DNA of 64,000 nucleotides from Bradyrhizobium commune (GCF_015624505.1 NZ_CP061379.1:2852001-2916000); one strand, 5' to 3'; shown: positions 1 through 9,619, counted from the stretch's first letter. The notes: generated by a model from the letters alone, not told the origin. Numbers and translations: made by a program.

Positions 1-939
1 GTCGTGCGTGCCCTTGCGCAGAAGGACAGCCGCGTGCGCTGCATCCGCCGCATCGGCCGCCGCGGCCTGTCGGGTGCGTGCATCGAGGGCATCCTGGCCT
101 CCAGCGCATCCTATGCGGCGGTGATCGACGCCGATCTCCAGCATGACGAGACGCAGCTGCCGAAGATGCTGTCGCTGCTGGCGAGCGGGCAGGCCGATCT
201 CGTCGTCGGCAGCCGCTACATCGAGGGCTACAAGAGCGAAGGTTTCAACAAGCAGCGCGCCGGCGCCAGCGCGCTCGCGACCGAGGTCGCAAGGAAGATG
301 CTGCGGGTCGAGATCGCTGATCCCATGAGCGGGTTCTTCATGGTTCGCCGCGACCGCTTCGAGGAACTGGCGCCGAAGCTGTCCGTGCACGGCTTCAAGA
401 TCCTGCTCGACCTCGTCGCGACCGCGCATGGCAATCTGCGCGCGGTCGAAATTCCCTACACGTTCGGCGCCCGCCAGCATGGCGAGAGCAAGCTCGATTC
501 CATGGTCGCGCTGGATTTTCTCGGGCTGGTGCTGGCGAAGCTCACCAACGACATTGTCTCGCTGCGCTTCATCCTGTTCGCGATGGTCGGCGGCATCGGT
601 CTTGTGGTGCATCTCACCACGCTGTTCATCGGGCTCGAGCTGTTCAAGGCGCCGTTCGCGGAGGCGCAGGCCGCCGGCGCCATTGTCGCCATGACCAGCA
701 ACTTCATCCTCAACAACTTCCTGACCTATCGCGACCAGCGGCTGAAAGGCTTTGCGATCCTGACCGGCCTGATCATGTTCTACATCGTCTGCAGCGTCGG
801 CCTGCTCGCCAATGTCGGTGTCGCCTTCTCGGTCTATGACCAGGAGCCGATCTGGTGGCTGGCGGGCGCCGCCGGTGCGCTGATGGGCGTGGTGTGGAAC
901 TACGCGATGTCCGGACTGTTCGTCTGGCGCAAGAAATAG
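1..939 (+). CDS. GT2 glycosyltransferase with C-terminal GtrA domain (5' partial)
   Basis: The frame is open from base 1, so the start and the first part of the GT-A fold lie outside the window. A polyprenyl-phosphate sugar transferase motif, DADLQHDE, sits near visible residues 43-50, followed by VGSRY. From about residue 187 the protein becomes a GtrA-like membrane domain with about four hydrophobic segments, ending in WRKK. This architecture is that of dolichol/undecaprenyl-phosphate mannosyltransferase-like enzymes, which load a sugar onto a lipid carrier at the inner membrane. The GT39 gene starts 6 bp downstream, so they are probably one operon making and using the lipid-linked sugar. 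The sugar cannot be told from sequence. Confidence 0.88.
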   Translation, partial: VVRALAQKDSRVRCIRRIGRRGLSGACIEGILASSASYAAVIDADLQHDETQLPKMLSLLASGQADLVVGSRYIEGYKSEGFNKQRAGASALATEVARKMLRVEIADPMSGFFMVRRDRFEELAPKLSVHGFKILLDLVATAHGNLRAVEIPYTFGARQHGESKLDSMVALDFLGLVLAKLTNDIVSLRFILFAMVGGIGLVVHLTTLFIGLELFKAPFAEAQAAGAIVAMTSNFILNNFLTYRDQRLKGFAILTGLIMFYIVCSVGLLANVGVAFSVYDQEPIWWLAGAAGALMGVVWNYAMSGLFVWRKK

Positions 940-945
940 CGCAAT

Positions 946-2451
946 ATGGGCGGGGCTGACGCGCGGATCATCCGCAACACCGCGCTGGTGATCCTGGCGC
1001 TGGTGACGCTGCGGCTGGTCGCGGCCGCCTTCACGCCGATCACCTTCGACGAAGCCTATTACTGGATGTGGTCGAAGGGCCTCGCGGGCGGCTATTACGA
1101 CCACCCGCCGATGGTCGCCTACGTCATCCGCGCCGGCACCATGATCGCCGGCGACACCGAGCTCGGCGTGCGCCTGGTCTCGATCCTGCTCGCATTGCCG
1201 ATGAGCTACGCGATCTATCGTTCCGCCGCGATCCTGTTCGGCGGCGCGCGGGTGGCCGCAAGCAGCGCCATCCTGCTCAACGTCACGCTGATGGCCGCGG
1301 TCGGCACGCTGATCGTCACGCCGGATGCGCCGCTGCTGGTCGCCTCCAGCTTCGTGCTGTTCTTTCTTGCAAAGGTGCTCGAGACCGGCCGCGGCGCCTG
1401 GTGGCTCGCGGTCGGTGCCGCTGTCGGCGCGGCACTGCTGTCGAAATACACCGCGATGTTCTTTGGCCCTGCGATCCTGATCTGGCTCGCGGCGGTGCCG
1501 AAGCTCAGGCGCTGGTTCCTTTCGCCGTGGCCCTATCTCGGCGGCCTCGTTGCGCTCGCGCTGTTCTCGCCTGTCATCCTGTGGAATTGGGATCATCAAT
1601 GGGTCTCGTTCGTCAAACAGCTTGGCCGCGCGAAGATCGAGGACTTCCGTCCCGTCTTCATTGCCGAGCTGATCCCGACCCAGATCGCCTTCGCAACGCC
1701 GCTCGTCTTCATCCTCGGTGCGATGGGATTGCACGCGCTGACCTGGCACAGGGCCGGCGCGCTGGCTTCGCGCGTGCTGATCGAGACGATGTTCTGGACC
1801 ATCGTCGCCTATTTTATCTGGCATTCGCTGCATGCGCGCGTCGAGGCCAACTGGTTTGCGCCGGTCTATCCGCCGTTCGTGGTTGCCGCCGCTGCCGCCG
1901 CCAATCTCGTGCAGTGGAAGCCGCGGACGCGCCGCCTGGTCGATTTCTGCCTGCGCTGGGCCGCGCCTGCGGGCATCGTGATGTTTGCAGCCCTCATCGT
2001 GCAGGCCAATACCGGCTGGCTGTCGGGCTATCGCCGCGATGCGACCGTGCGCAGCGTCGGCGTCGGCTGGCGCGAGCTTGCCGCTGGTATCGAAGCGGCG
2101 CGTGTCCGCACCGGCGCGACCTGCGTGCTGGCGCCGGACTACGGCACCACGGGCTGGCTCACCTTCTATCTGCCGCGCGGCACCTGCGTGGTGCAGCAGA
2201 ACCAGCGCATCCGCTGGGTCAATATGCCCGAGCCCGATCCAAAGCTGCTTGCCGGCAAGCTGCTCTATGTCGACGAGCTGCGCGGCGACGGCCATCCCTT
2301 CCTCAGCGAGCTCTTCACGCAGGTGACACGTGTCGCCGAATTGCAGCGCAGGCGCGGGCCGCTCGTGATCGAGACCTACGGCGTCGATCTGCTGGAAGGC
2401 GCCAGGGGCGACGTTCTGGACCGCTCGCCGCCGCCCGAACTCCTGCCTTGA
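946..2451 (+). CDS. GT39 / ArnT-like membrane glycosyltransferase
   Basis: 501-residue polytopic protein. The first periplasmic loop carries the acidic FDEAYYW motif (about residues 34-40) and YYDHPP (about 50-55), typical of PMT_2/ArnT-family enzymes that use polyprenyl-phosphate sugar donors. Around ten hydrophobic segments follow, then a soluble C-terminal domain from about residue 360. It starts with ATG 6 bp after the GT2-GtrA stop, so donor synthesis and transfer are likely coupled. Known members glycosylate lipid A, other envelope glycans or proteins; the acceptor here is unknown. Confidence 0.85.
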   Translation: MGGADARIIRNTALVILALVTLRLVAAAFTPITFDEAYYWMWSKGLAGGYYDHPPMVAYVIRAGTMIAGDTELGVRLVSILLALPMSYAIYRSAAILFGGARVAASSAILLNVTLMAAVGTLIVTPDAPLLVASSFVLFFLAKVLETGRGAWWLAVGAAVGAALLSKYTAMFFGPAILIWLAAVPKLRRWFLSPWPYLGGLVALALFSPVILWNWDHQWVSFVKQLGRAKIEDFRPVFIAELIPTQIAFATPLVFILGAMGLHALTWHRAGALASRVLIETMFWTIVAYFIWHSLHARVEANWFAPVYPPFVVAAAAAANLVQWKPRTRRLVDFCLRWAAPAGIVMFAALIVQANTGWLSGYRRDATVRSVGVGWRELAAGIEAARVRTGATCVLAPDYGTTGWLTFYLPRGTCVVQQNQRIRWVNMPEPDPKLLAGKLLYVDELRGDGHPFLSELFTQVTRVAELQRRRGPLVIETYGVDLLEGARGDVLDRSPPPELLP

Positions 2452-2478
2452 GCGGGGCGGCACCTCACGGCGCGGGGT

Positions 2479-3219
2479 TCACCAGCGGGGGACTTCGCCG
2501 GTCGGAACGGTCGTCGAGTTGGCGTTGTTGTTCTTGGGAATGACAAGCGGACTGAAGCAGGCGAAGGCTTCGATGGAATGATAGATGAAATTCATCATGC
2601 CATCGATCCCCATGACGGGGACCGTGCGGTTGAGCATGGGAATCCGAAGAAACCGGTTTTCCATCGGAAAGCAGAGCTCCAGGAGCTTCCTCGCGCCGCG
2701 CGGCGAAACCACGTAACCCGCCGTGCCGAAGCAGTTGGTGAGCCGCAACGTGGCGACCTGGGCGGTTGATTTCTGAAAGGCTGCCGCACTTTCGCTGCTT
2801 GGCTGCTTGGGCATGAACACCATCGTGGATTTGAAACCGGGCGTCAGCTCGAGCTCAACGATGGAGTCGATATTGTAGCCGAGCGCGACGTAATCCCAGT
2901 CCGCAAGACGGTGAAGGACATCCAGGCGCTCGCCGATGTCATTGCGGACAATCGCGTCGTCTTCGAACACCAGCGCCGGCATTTCGGATTGAGCCGTCTG
3001 TTGCCAGATCCGGAAGTGTGAAGCCGCACACCCGACGGCGCCCGGAGTGAACTGCGCTCCCGGCACGACCAGATTCATCCCAAGCGCATCCTGCGATGAG
3101 AACGATGCGCCATCGGACGCCTCGAATCGTTCGAAGACGATCCTGGTCCCGGCATTCAGTCGCAGGAAGCTTTCGTATTTGTCCGGCTGACGGTTGAGAT
3201 TGACGACAAAGTTCTTCAT
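2479..3219 (-). CDS. GT25 family glycosyltransferase (LPS biosynthesis type)
   Basis: 246 residues. The N-terminus MKNFVVNLNR, the block GAVGCAASHFRIW (about 60-72) and VFEDDA (about 84-89) match GT25 proteins (LgtB/LpsA type), where the EDD triad acts as the metal/nucleotide-sugar motif. No membrane segment or signal peptide is visible, so a cytoplasmic enzyme is expected. It is convergent with the GT39 gene (27 bp between stops) and divergent from the large fusion gene at 3430. The place among other glycosyltransferases suggests envelope polysaccharide assembly; sugar and linkage are unknown. Confidence 0.8.
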   Translation of the reverse strand: MKNFVVNLNRQPDKYESFLRLNAGTRIVFERFEASDGASFSSQDALGMNLVVPGAQFTPGAVGCAASHFRIWQQTAQSEMPALVFEDDAIVRNDIGERLDVLHRLADWDYVALGYNIDSIVELELTPGFKSTMVFMPKQPSSESAAAFQKSTAQVATLRLTNCFGTAGYVVSPRGARKLLELCFPMENRFLRIPMLNRTVPVMGIDGMMNFIYHSIEAFACFSPLVIPKNNNANSTTVPTGEVPRW

Positions 3220-3429
3220 GCAAGGCCCCGATGAGCGCGCCGATCGCCGGTTGCACGCATATCAACGGCCCCCTTGATTCGCCACGCGACAGCGCGAAGG
3301 ACCGAAAGCGGTGTCCAGCTTCGAGCAAGCTCCAAGAGGTAGTTCAAGGGATAGTTGAGAAGTGGCGACCCTCCTGATGTCTTGGGAATCGGGTTGCTGC
3401 CTGGTCTCCCATGGTCCGGAAGGTCCCCG

Positions 3430-5442
3430 ATGAATTATCACGAAGGCGCTCTCGCAAGAGCAAACGAGATCTCGACCGAGCCGTCTTCGCCCACACGGGA
3501 TGAATATTACAGGATCTGCCTCCAGCATCTGCAAACGGGCGAGCTTGAACTGGCTGAGGCCCGTTGTCGCGAAGGCCTCGCCTCGAACGCGGATCACGCC
3601 GGTCTGCTTCATCTGATGGCGGGCGTGTCTTTGCTCCGCGGAAATTACAACGCCGCCGTCGACTGGGCCTGCCGTGCCCTCACGCATGAGATGAAGGCGA
3701 CTTATCTCGCGACGCTCGGGACCGCCCTGCAAGGGGGAGGGCTCCAGGAGCAGGCGCTCGAGGCGTTTCAGCGAGCGGTGGCGCTCGATCCGGTTGATCC
3801 AACCATTTGGGAGAATTACGGCAACGCCTTGAACAGGGCGCAGCAGTCGAACGCGGCGAACCTTTGCTTTCTGATCGCGCGGGCGTATCAGAAATTGCCG
3901 TTCCTGGCGGCTTGCCGTTCTGTTCCTCGAGACGGTTGGAATGCTCTGACGGAGCAGTTCAATCCTCAACTTCAGAGCCGCTCGCGGTCGAAAGAGGCGC
4001 GTGATCCGATCCATTGCTTCTGGTCGAATGCTCCGCTGAGCGAGATGTCGCGTCTCTCGCTTCAGTCGATGATCCGCCAGGGCCATCCGGTCAAGCTGTA
4101 CACTTACGACAACGTCGGCGCCATGCAGGCGCGCGTCCCGCCCGGGGTCATGGTGGTCGATGCCGGAAACATCGTGCCGGGCGCGATCTACCAGCATGCT
4201 GTCCTGAACAGCGAGATCCGCTACTTCAGCGACATCTTCCGCTATGCCGTTCTGCATGAACACGGAGGATGGTGGCTCGACACGGACATCGTTCTCGTGA
4301 AGCCGTTGGATTTTCCGTCGGAACACGTTTTCTCCGCGCAATGGTCGGGAGTCGAGAACGGGCATGTCTGCGTCGGCGACGTGATGCGCGCGCCCAAGGG
4401 CTCGCTGCACATGGCCAATCTGTATGCCCTGTCTCTCCAGCGGCTTTTCAGCGAAAGGCGCGTCGAATACGGCGCGGTGGGACCGCTGCTGTTGAGTGAA
4501 TATCTGCTCGTGGCAGGCGATGAAGAGCTGCGGTCATCAATTCTGCCGCCGACCACCTTCAATGCGATCGACTGGCGCGAAGTGGAATTGTTCGCTTCCG
4601 AAGGCCGGGCCGGCTTCGCGCTGTTGAGCGACCCGCGCGTGACGGGTGTCCATCTCTGGGGAAAAATGTGGGCCGAGCGGGGGCTGCGCTTCGATGCTGT
4701 CCCCGAGCAGAGCGTGGCGGGTTATCTCAAGAAGCTGGTTCTGGAGCCGAACTGGCTGACGCAGCTTGCGGCGAAATTCGACTCGGACAAGGGCGCAATC
4801 TACAAGGGCCAGATTGCCCATCACTATACGCGCGTCTATCACGAACTGTTTCGATCGAAGGCTCTCGAGTCCATTCGCATCCTGGAAATCGGTCTGTGCC
4901 GGGGGCGGGTCGAAGGGTGGGCTCAGGATCAAGTGCCGTCACTGCAAATGTGGCTCGATTACTTTCCGAATGCCGAGGTCATCGGGGCCGACATCGAGGA
5001 TTTCAGCTGGTTCTCGCATCCGCGGGTCAGGATCCATCGCGTCGATCAAGGCGACCGCGGGCTGCTGGCGGAGCTCGGAGCCAAGGAGAAGCCGTTGGAC
5101 ATCATCATCGATGACGCGTCTCACGCTTCGGTGCACCAGCATCTCACGCTGGGCGTGCTGTTTCCCTCGCTGAAGCCGGGCGGCCTGTTCGTCGTCGAGG
5201 ATCTGGACTGGCAGCCGCCGGACATCCCCTCCAACGGGGCGCCATTGGTCAAGGATGTCCTCAACGCCATGAAACAGGGCGGCGCGTTCACGTCCAACGT
5301 CATGACCGAGGCCGAAGCGAAATTGATCACGGAAGAGGTCGACGAGATCATTCTCAACGACAGCTTTCGCGAGTTGATGACGCGCGGCAAGCTGGGCGGC
5401 CTGGGGGTGCTGATGCGCAAGGCGCATCCGGAAGCGCGGTAG
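3430..5442 (+). CDS. TPR - DXD glycosyltransferase - methyltransferase fusion protein
   Basis: 670 residues from the ATG at 3430, chosen because GGAAGG lies 6 nt upstream; the frame is open 25 codons further up, with non-protein-like composition. Three parts are visible. Residues about 25-155 hold TPR-like helices (for example YLATLGTALQGGG and QEQALEAFQRAVALDP). Residues about 193-430 form a capsular-polysaccharide/TcdA-like glycosyltransferase with YFSDIFRYAVLHEHGGWWLD then DTD at 284-286. Residues about 450-665 form a class I SAM methyltransferase with ILEIGLCRG (484-492) and IIIDDASHAS (558-567). The fusion could glycosylate and then O-methylate one acceptor. Substrate is unknown. Confidence 0.8.
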   Translation: MNYHEGALARANEISTEPSSPTRDEYYRICLQHLQTGELELAEARCREGLASNADHAGLLHLMAGVSLLRGNYNAAVDWACRALTHEMKATYLATLGTALQGGGLQEQALEAFQRAVALDPVDPTIWENYGNALNRAQQSNAANLCFLIARAYQKLPFLAACRSVPRDGWNALTEQFNPQLQSRSRSKEARDPIHCFWSNAPLSEMSRLSLQSMIRQGHPVKLYTYDNVGAMQARVPPGVMVVDAGNIVPGAIYQHAVLNSEIRYFSDIFRYAVLHEHGGWWLDTDIVLVKPLDFPSEHVFSAQWSGVENGHVCVGDVMRAPKGSLHMANLYALSLQRLFSERRVEYGAVGPLLLSEYLLVAGDEELRSSILPPTTFNAIDWREVELFASEGRAGFALLSDPRVTGVHLWGKMWAERGLRFDAVPEQSVAGYLKKLVLEPNWLTQLAAKFDSDKGAIYKGQIAHHYTRVYHELFRSKALESIRILEIGLCRGRVEGWAQDQVPSLQMWLDYFPNAEVIGADIEDFSWFSHPRVRIHRVDQGDRGLLAELGAKEKPLDIIIDDASHASVHQHLTLGVLFPSLKPGGLFVVEDLDWQPPDIPSNGAPLVKDVLNAMKQGGAFTSNVMTEAEAKLITEEVDEIILNDSFRELMTRGKLGGLGVLMRKAHPEAR

Positions 5443-5447
5443 CAGCC

Positions 5448-7334
5448 TCAGTCGATCATCTCGGCCCTGGTGCTGGCCTGGCTCGGCCTGTCCTGGTCGC
5501 GCCAGAACCAGACAGTGACGACGCCGGAGCGGCCGCGAACCTGCGTGAGCAGGGGGCCTGACAGGACGCCGTCGGGAGCGCCGTGGAAGTCGGCCGCGTC
5601 CAGCAGCGTGTCGGTCAGCGCGAGCCGGGCGTGGTTCTGGGCCGCGACCTCCATCAACCGGCTTGCGAGATTGACGGTGTCGCCGTTGGCCGAGATGTGC
5701 TGGTGGTTCTCGCCGAGACGGGAGGCGACGATCGGGCCGAAATGCGCGCCGATCTTGAAGCCGAGCCGGTCCCCGGTCGCTGATGGCAGTGACGCGATCC
5801 AGCGCTCGACGCCGCGATGCAGCTCGATCGAACATTTCAGCGCGCGCGCCGCGTCGTCGGGCATTGCGCGCGGCAGGCCGAACAGGATCATGGCGCCATC
5901 GCCGAGAAAGCTGGTGATCATGCCGCCGCAATCGACCGCGGTCTTGTCGATCAGCACGTGGAACGCCTTCAGGATGTCCTGGAGTTCGTCGGGATCGATC
6001 CGTTCGCTGAGCGTCGTGAAGCCGGAGAGATCGATGAAGACGATGGCCGCATCCTGCAGGACGGGCTTCGCCAGGAAATTGGGATCGCGTGCCAGCCATT
6101 CCTGCACGGCGGGTGCCTGGAATTGCGCTAGCGATCGGCTCTTGGCGGCGAGATATTGCGTGCGGCGTCCGCCGGCCCAGAGCTGCACGCCTGTGAAGAT
6201 CGCGACCGGCGGGACCGCCGCCGCAAGCGTGGTCGCGGCGTTGAGCCAGATGCCGTGCGTGAAGGCGAACAGATTGAGCCCGGCCCAGCCGATCATCACC
6301 ACAGCCGCCGCGATGAAGCCGAGTGCGCTGCGCCGCCACGCGAGCAGGCCGACCAGCAGCATCGGCAGCAGGATCGCTGCGAGCGCGTCGGCGACGTGAA
6401 CCTTGCGGTCGCGGACGATGCCGTCGCCCGACACGAGATGCGTGATCGCGGTCGAGACCACTTCGACACCGGGCAACAGCGAATCGAATGGCGTCGGGAA
6501 GAAATCGCCGCCGCCGGCGACGGAAGCGCCGATCACGACGATGCGGTTCTCGATCGCCGCGCGATCGAGCGTGCCGTCAAAGATGCTCTGCGCGCTGACG
6601 GTGCGGATGGTACGGCGCGGGCCGTAATAGGTGATCGGCAGCGCAAAATCGGTATCGGTCGGTACCGCGCGATCGCCGAGCATGAGATGGTCCGGCGCGA
6701 TCGTCAGCGGCTTGTCGAGCGCGCGGCTCGCGACGCGAAGCGGAAACGACAGCTCGACCTTGTCGCTGGTCCGGAACAGCATCGGCACCGACAGCGGCGA
6801 GCCCGATTGTCCGGTCGCGACGTTGACGATCCCGACATCGGCATGATCCGCAAACGCCGGCAACGGCAGCAGGAAGCGCTCGGCCTCGGGCAGCACGGCG
6901 AGGGGACCTCCGCTGCCAGGTGCCACGGTGTCGCTGGCCGACGGGAAGATCGCGGCGGCGGCGAGCACCATGGGACCGGTCGCGAGCGTATGAGCCAGCG
7001 TCGCGTCGCCAATCGCGGCGCTGCGATCGACCAGCAGCAGGTCGATCGCGACGACCTTCGGCTTGAACTGCACGATGGTGTCGACGACGCGGGCGAGGTC
7101 GGCGCGCGGCAGCGGGTAGCTGCCGCCGCGCTTCACGACCGTATCGTCGATCGCGACGATGGTGACGAGATCGGGCGGAGCCTGCACACCGCGCGCGAGC
7201 GTGCGCAGATCGGTCAGCGTCGCCTCGAGCCGGTCGAGAAAGCGCAGATGGCCGTTGGCGTGCGCGGCATAGATGCCGGCGCCCCACAGCGCGGTGAGGA
7301 CGAGGGCTACCGGGATCTGAACGCGTCTCGTCAT
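5448..7334 (-). CDS. CHASE2 domain adenylate/guanylate cyclase
   Basis: 627 residues from the ATG at 7334; a TTG five codons upstream is an alternative start. An N-terminal membrane segment is followed by an extracytoplasmic CHASE2 sensor domain (about 35-300), three membrane helices (about 315-395) and a class III nucleotide cyclase domain (about 425-600). The metal-binding aspartates are in FIDLSGF (D about 435) and LGDG (D about 479), and ANGDTVNLASRL is conserved near 545. It should make cyclic nucleotide in response to a periplasmic signal. It lies 54 bp downstream of the secreted FecR-like gene on the same strand, which suggests a shared operon and pathway. Confidence 0.9.
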   Translation of the reverse strand: MTRRVQIPVALVLTALWGAGIYAAHANGHLRFLDRLEATLTDLRTLARGVQAPPDLVTIVAIDDTVVKRGGSYPLPRADLARVVDTIVQFKPKVVAIDLLLVDRSAAIGDATLAHTLATGPMVLAAAAIFPSASDTVAPGSGGPLAVLPEAERFLLPLPAFADHADVGIVNVATGQSGSPLSVPMLFRTSDKVELSFPLRVASRALDKPLTIAPDHLMLGDRAVPTDTDFALPITYYGPRRTIRTVSAQSIFDGTLDRAAIENRIVVIGASVAGGGDFFPTPFDSLLPGVEVVSTAITHLVSGDGIVRDRKVHVADALAAILLPMLLVGLLAWRRSALGFIAAAVVMIGWAGLNLFAFTHGIWLNAATTLAAAVPPVAIFTGVQLWAGGRRTQYLAAKSRSLAQFQAPAVQEWLARDPNFLAKPVLQDAAIVFIDLSGFTTLSERIDPDELQDILKAFHVLIDKTAVDCGGMITSFLGDGAMILFGLPRAMPDDAARALKCSIELHRGVERWIASLPSATGDRLGFKIGAHFGPIVASRLGENHQHISANGDTVNLASRLMEVAAQNHARLALTDTLLDAADFHGAPDGVLSGPLLTQVRGRSGVVTVWFWRDQDRPSQASTRAEMID

Positions 7335-7388
7335 TACGTCGTACTGCAATCTCTTCTGTGTCTATTGTCCGGACCTATTGGCCGAGTC

Positions 7389-7913
7389 TTATAGGCCAAG
7401 TCTTGCCATGAGCGCGTCGATGCGCGGCTGGCCCCACTGCTTGACGGTGAGCGGGCCGGTCGCTTCCACGTCGACACCTTGGCCGACGCCCAGCACCACA
7501 CCGCGGCCAGGCGTCCGGCGGCTCACGCCGACGCGGCCGTCGGCAACGAAGACCGAGGTCTTGGCCTCGGCGACATCGACCGCCCATTTGGTGCCGCGTA
7601 CTGCGGCGATCGCCTGTGGCGTCAGCACCTTGAAGGGATTGCCGCCGGGCTTCTTGGGCACCTCGACCAGCAGCGCCTTGCTGCTCAACTCGACCGAGTC
7701 GATATGTCCGTCGCGGTTGGCGTCCTTAAGTTCAAATCGGGCGCCATTTTCAGCAACGATGGTGATGCCGTTGTCGCAACGCCACGTTTGCGTGCCGGCC
7801 GCCGACGCCGATGACGTACAGCCTGCATTGGTTGCCGGCTGTGCGGTCACGGGTCCGATCAACAGAAACGAGCACGCCAGGACAAAAAATCCGGCGCGCG
7901 CAACCTTTGTCAT
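7389..7913 (-). CDS. Secreted FecR-domain protein with EF-hand-like loop
   Basis: 174 residues from the ATG at 7913; an upstream in-frame ATG at 7943 would add ten residues before the signal peptide. Residues 1-24 look like a Sec signal peptide ending VTAQ. The block VLTPQAIAAVRGTKWAVDVA (about 94-113) is the FecR/LysM-associated beta-sandwich signature, followed by TSVFVADGRVGVS. Ahead of it is DANRDGHIDSVE (64-75), which fits the canonical 12-residue EF-hand loop with acidic or Asn ligands at 1, 3, 5, 9 and 12. It is encoded just upstream of a CHASE2 cyclase. I infer a periplasmic partner or ligand sensor; calcium binding is not shown. Confidence 0.75.
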   Translation of the reverse strand: MTKVARAGFFVLACSFLLIGPVTAQPATNAGCTSSASAAGTQTWRCDNGITIVAENGARFELKDANRDGHIDSVELSSKALLVEVPKKPGGNPFKVLTPQAIAAVRGTKWAVDVAEAKTSVFVADGRVGVSRRTPGRGVVLGVGQGVDVEATGPLTVKQWGQPRIDALMARLGL

Positions 7914-8436
7914 GCCAGCCTCCATTCCAAGCGCTCGGCACATTTCAAGGCAATGTTGATACGGTACCGTATCACAAGCGGAGGCTGCTGAGAAGTGCCG
8001 TCCTGGGAGCTATTTTGTCGCGGCGGCCTTTTCCAGACCGGCGCGATCAACTTTCGGTCAGGCGGCGGCAACGAGCTCACGCACATCATGGTGAAGACGC
8101 GCTGCACCAGCCTCGCGCAACGCTTCGCCGTTATGGTTGACCCATTGATGATCATGGAAAGGACGCAGTTGGATGCGTCTTGGGAGGCCTGTTTGTCGCG
8201 CCAGCAGGGCGAGAAACATGGTTAACAGTCTCGCCTAAGTCCGTAGTTCTGCGGGCATTTTTCTCAAAATGAGACAGCGTTAACGAGTCACCACACAATA
8301 GCCCGAACTTAATCCGCATTTAACGAAAAGTCGCCTTAATGACGCTCCGACCCTCTGCGAGATGCTGTTCCCGGTACGTGACCAGCAGCGGCACTTCGAA
8401 GGGGGACTAAGTGACACCGTCCTGGACGCAAGGCGA
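7914..8436. other. 523-bp gap without a convincing gene
   Basis: The gap lies between the divergent FecR-like and transpeptidase-like genes. Short open frames exist on both strands (for example 7995-8225 plus and 7910-8155 minus), but their translations match no family I recognise and lack ribosome sites. The right-hand part (about 8220-8350) is AT-richer, with several TTAACG-type stretches and a GAGTC site that fits the alphaproteobacterial CcrM target GANTC. It probably holds the promoters for both flanking genes. The left part may be decayed sequence. Confidence 0.5.
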
Positions 8437-9612
8437 ATGAGTACGAGTATCGCTGCGCAGAGTAGCGCCGCACGGAAGTCCGAGAATCCCAAGAATCTTT
8501 ATCGGAAGCCTTCCCGGAAAATGACCACCCAAAACGTGCTTGGCGCCGCCGTGATCGGCTGCGTCATGCTTGGCGCCGGCTGGACCGTCTACACCAACAT
8601 CCTCGGCGCCAGCGTCTATCCGACGGTTGGCAGTGCCGGCTACGACGAGCCCGTGATCAAGCGCGCGCCGAAAGTTGCGCTGCGGGAGGCGGGCGAGGCC
8701 ATCCGGGAGACGTTTGCGCTGCTGCCCGACCGGCTGCAAGTGGCCCCGCCGATCTCACGCGAGATGTTCAACGAGCGCTTTGCCGCGGCTGCGACGCAGG
8801 GCGTGGAATCGAATGCGGCGAGTGCTGCGCCGGCGACAAAGGTCGCCGAAGCCCCGAAGCCGACCGTGATCGCGAAGGTCGCGGAAGTGCTGAAGCCGCT
8901 GAACCCGGCCAAGGTCGCTGAGCGGGTCGCCGACAAGGTCGCAGATGTCGCGAAGGCCAAGCGCGCGCCGGATGCCTCGGTGCAGCTGGCCTCGGCCGAT
9001 CCGGCCGAGATCGTGCCGGCGCCCGAGGCAAAACCGAAATCCTTCGCCGACCGCGCCAAGGCGGCGGTGCTGTCGATCACCGGTCCGCGTCCGTCGATGG
9101 TGGAAAAGCTCTGGGGCAAGCGCGAGCCGTCCGGCGGGCTGCTCGCCTATGCGTCTGCCGACGCCAGCGTGACCGCGTCCATCGCGCCGAAGGAGCAGAA
9201 CCCGATGCTCGGCGGCGCGCCGCCCTATGAGCGCGACACTGCGGTCTACGACATCACCGCCAAGACGGTCTATCTGCCGGATGGCACCCGGCTCGAGGCG
9301 CATTCCGGCCTCGGCTCCAATCTCGACGATCCGCGCTCCTCGCGCGTGCGCATGCGCGGCGTGACGCCGCCGCACATCTACTTGCTGAAGCCGCGCGAAG
9401 CGCTGTTCCACGGCGTGCCCGCGCTGCGCCTGACGCCGATCGGCGGCGAGGACGCGATCTACGGCCGCGACGGCCTGCTCGCCCACACCTTCATGCTCGG
9501 GCCGAACGGCGATTCCAACGGCTGCGTCTCGTTCAAGGATTACTACGCGTTCCTCGACGCCTACCGCAACAAGGGCATCCGCAAGCTCGCGGTGCTGCCG
9601 CGGGTGGAGTGA
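8437..9612 (+). CDS. L,D-transpeptidase-like protein (DUF2778/Tlde1 type)
   Basis: 391 residues from the ATG at 8437; the frame is open further up but that stretch is not protein-like. A membrane anchor lies at about 30-50 (VLGAAVIGCVMLGAGWTVY). A long Ala/Lys/Pro-rich spacer with AKVAE-type repeats follows (about 95-215). The C-terminal domain has VYDITAKTVYLPDGTRLEAH and, near the end, HTFMLGPNGDSNGCVSF, where His and the S-N-G-C cysteine match the L,D-transpeptidase catalytic pair. Such rhizobial proteins are periplasmic, membrane-tethered and thought to act on peptidoglycan. It stands alone in its strand context. Confidence 0.82.
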   Translation: MSTSIAAQSSAARKSENPKNLYRKPSRKMTTQNVLGAAVIGCVMLGAGWTVYTNILGASVYPTVGSAGYDEPVIKRAPKVALREAGEAIRETFALLPDRLQVAPPISREMFNERFAAAATQGVESNAASAAPATKVAEAPKPTVIAKVAEVLKPLNPAKVAERVADKVADVAKAKRAPDASVQLASADPAEIVPAPEAKPKSFADRAKAAVLSITGPRPSMVEKLWGKREPSGGLLAYASADASVTASIAPKEQNPMLGGAPPYERDTAVYDITAKTVYLPDGTRLEAHSGLGSNLDDPRSSRVRMRGVTPPHIYLLKPREALFHGVPALRLTPIGGEDAIYGRDGLLAHTFMLGPNGDSNGCVSFKDYYAFLDAYRNKGIRKLAVLPRVE

Positions 9613-9619
9613 TCCACGC

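Noticed and set aside
7995..8225. Possible 76-residue protein in the gap before the transpeptidase-like gene.
   Set aside because: No ribosome site, no recognisable motif, competing frame on the other strand.
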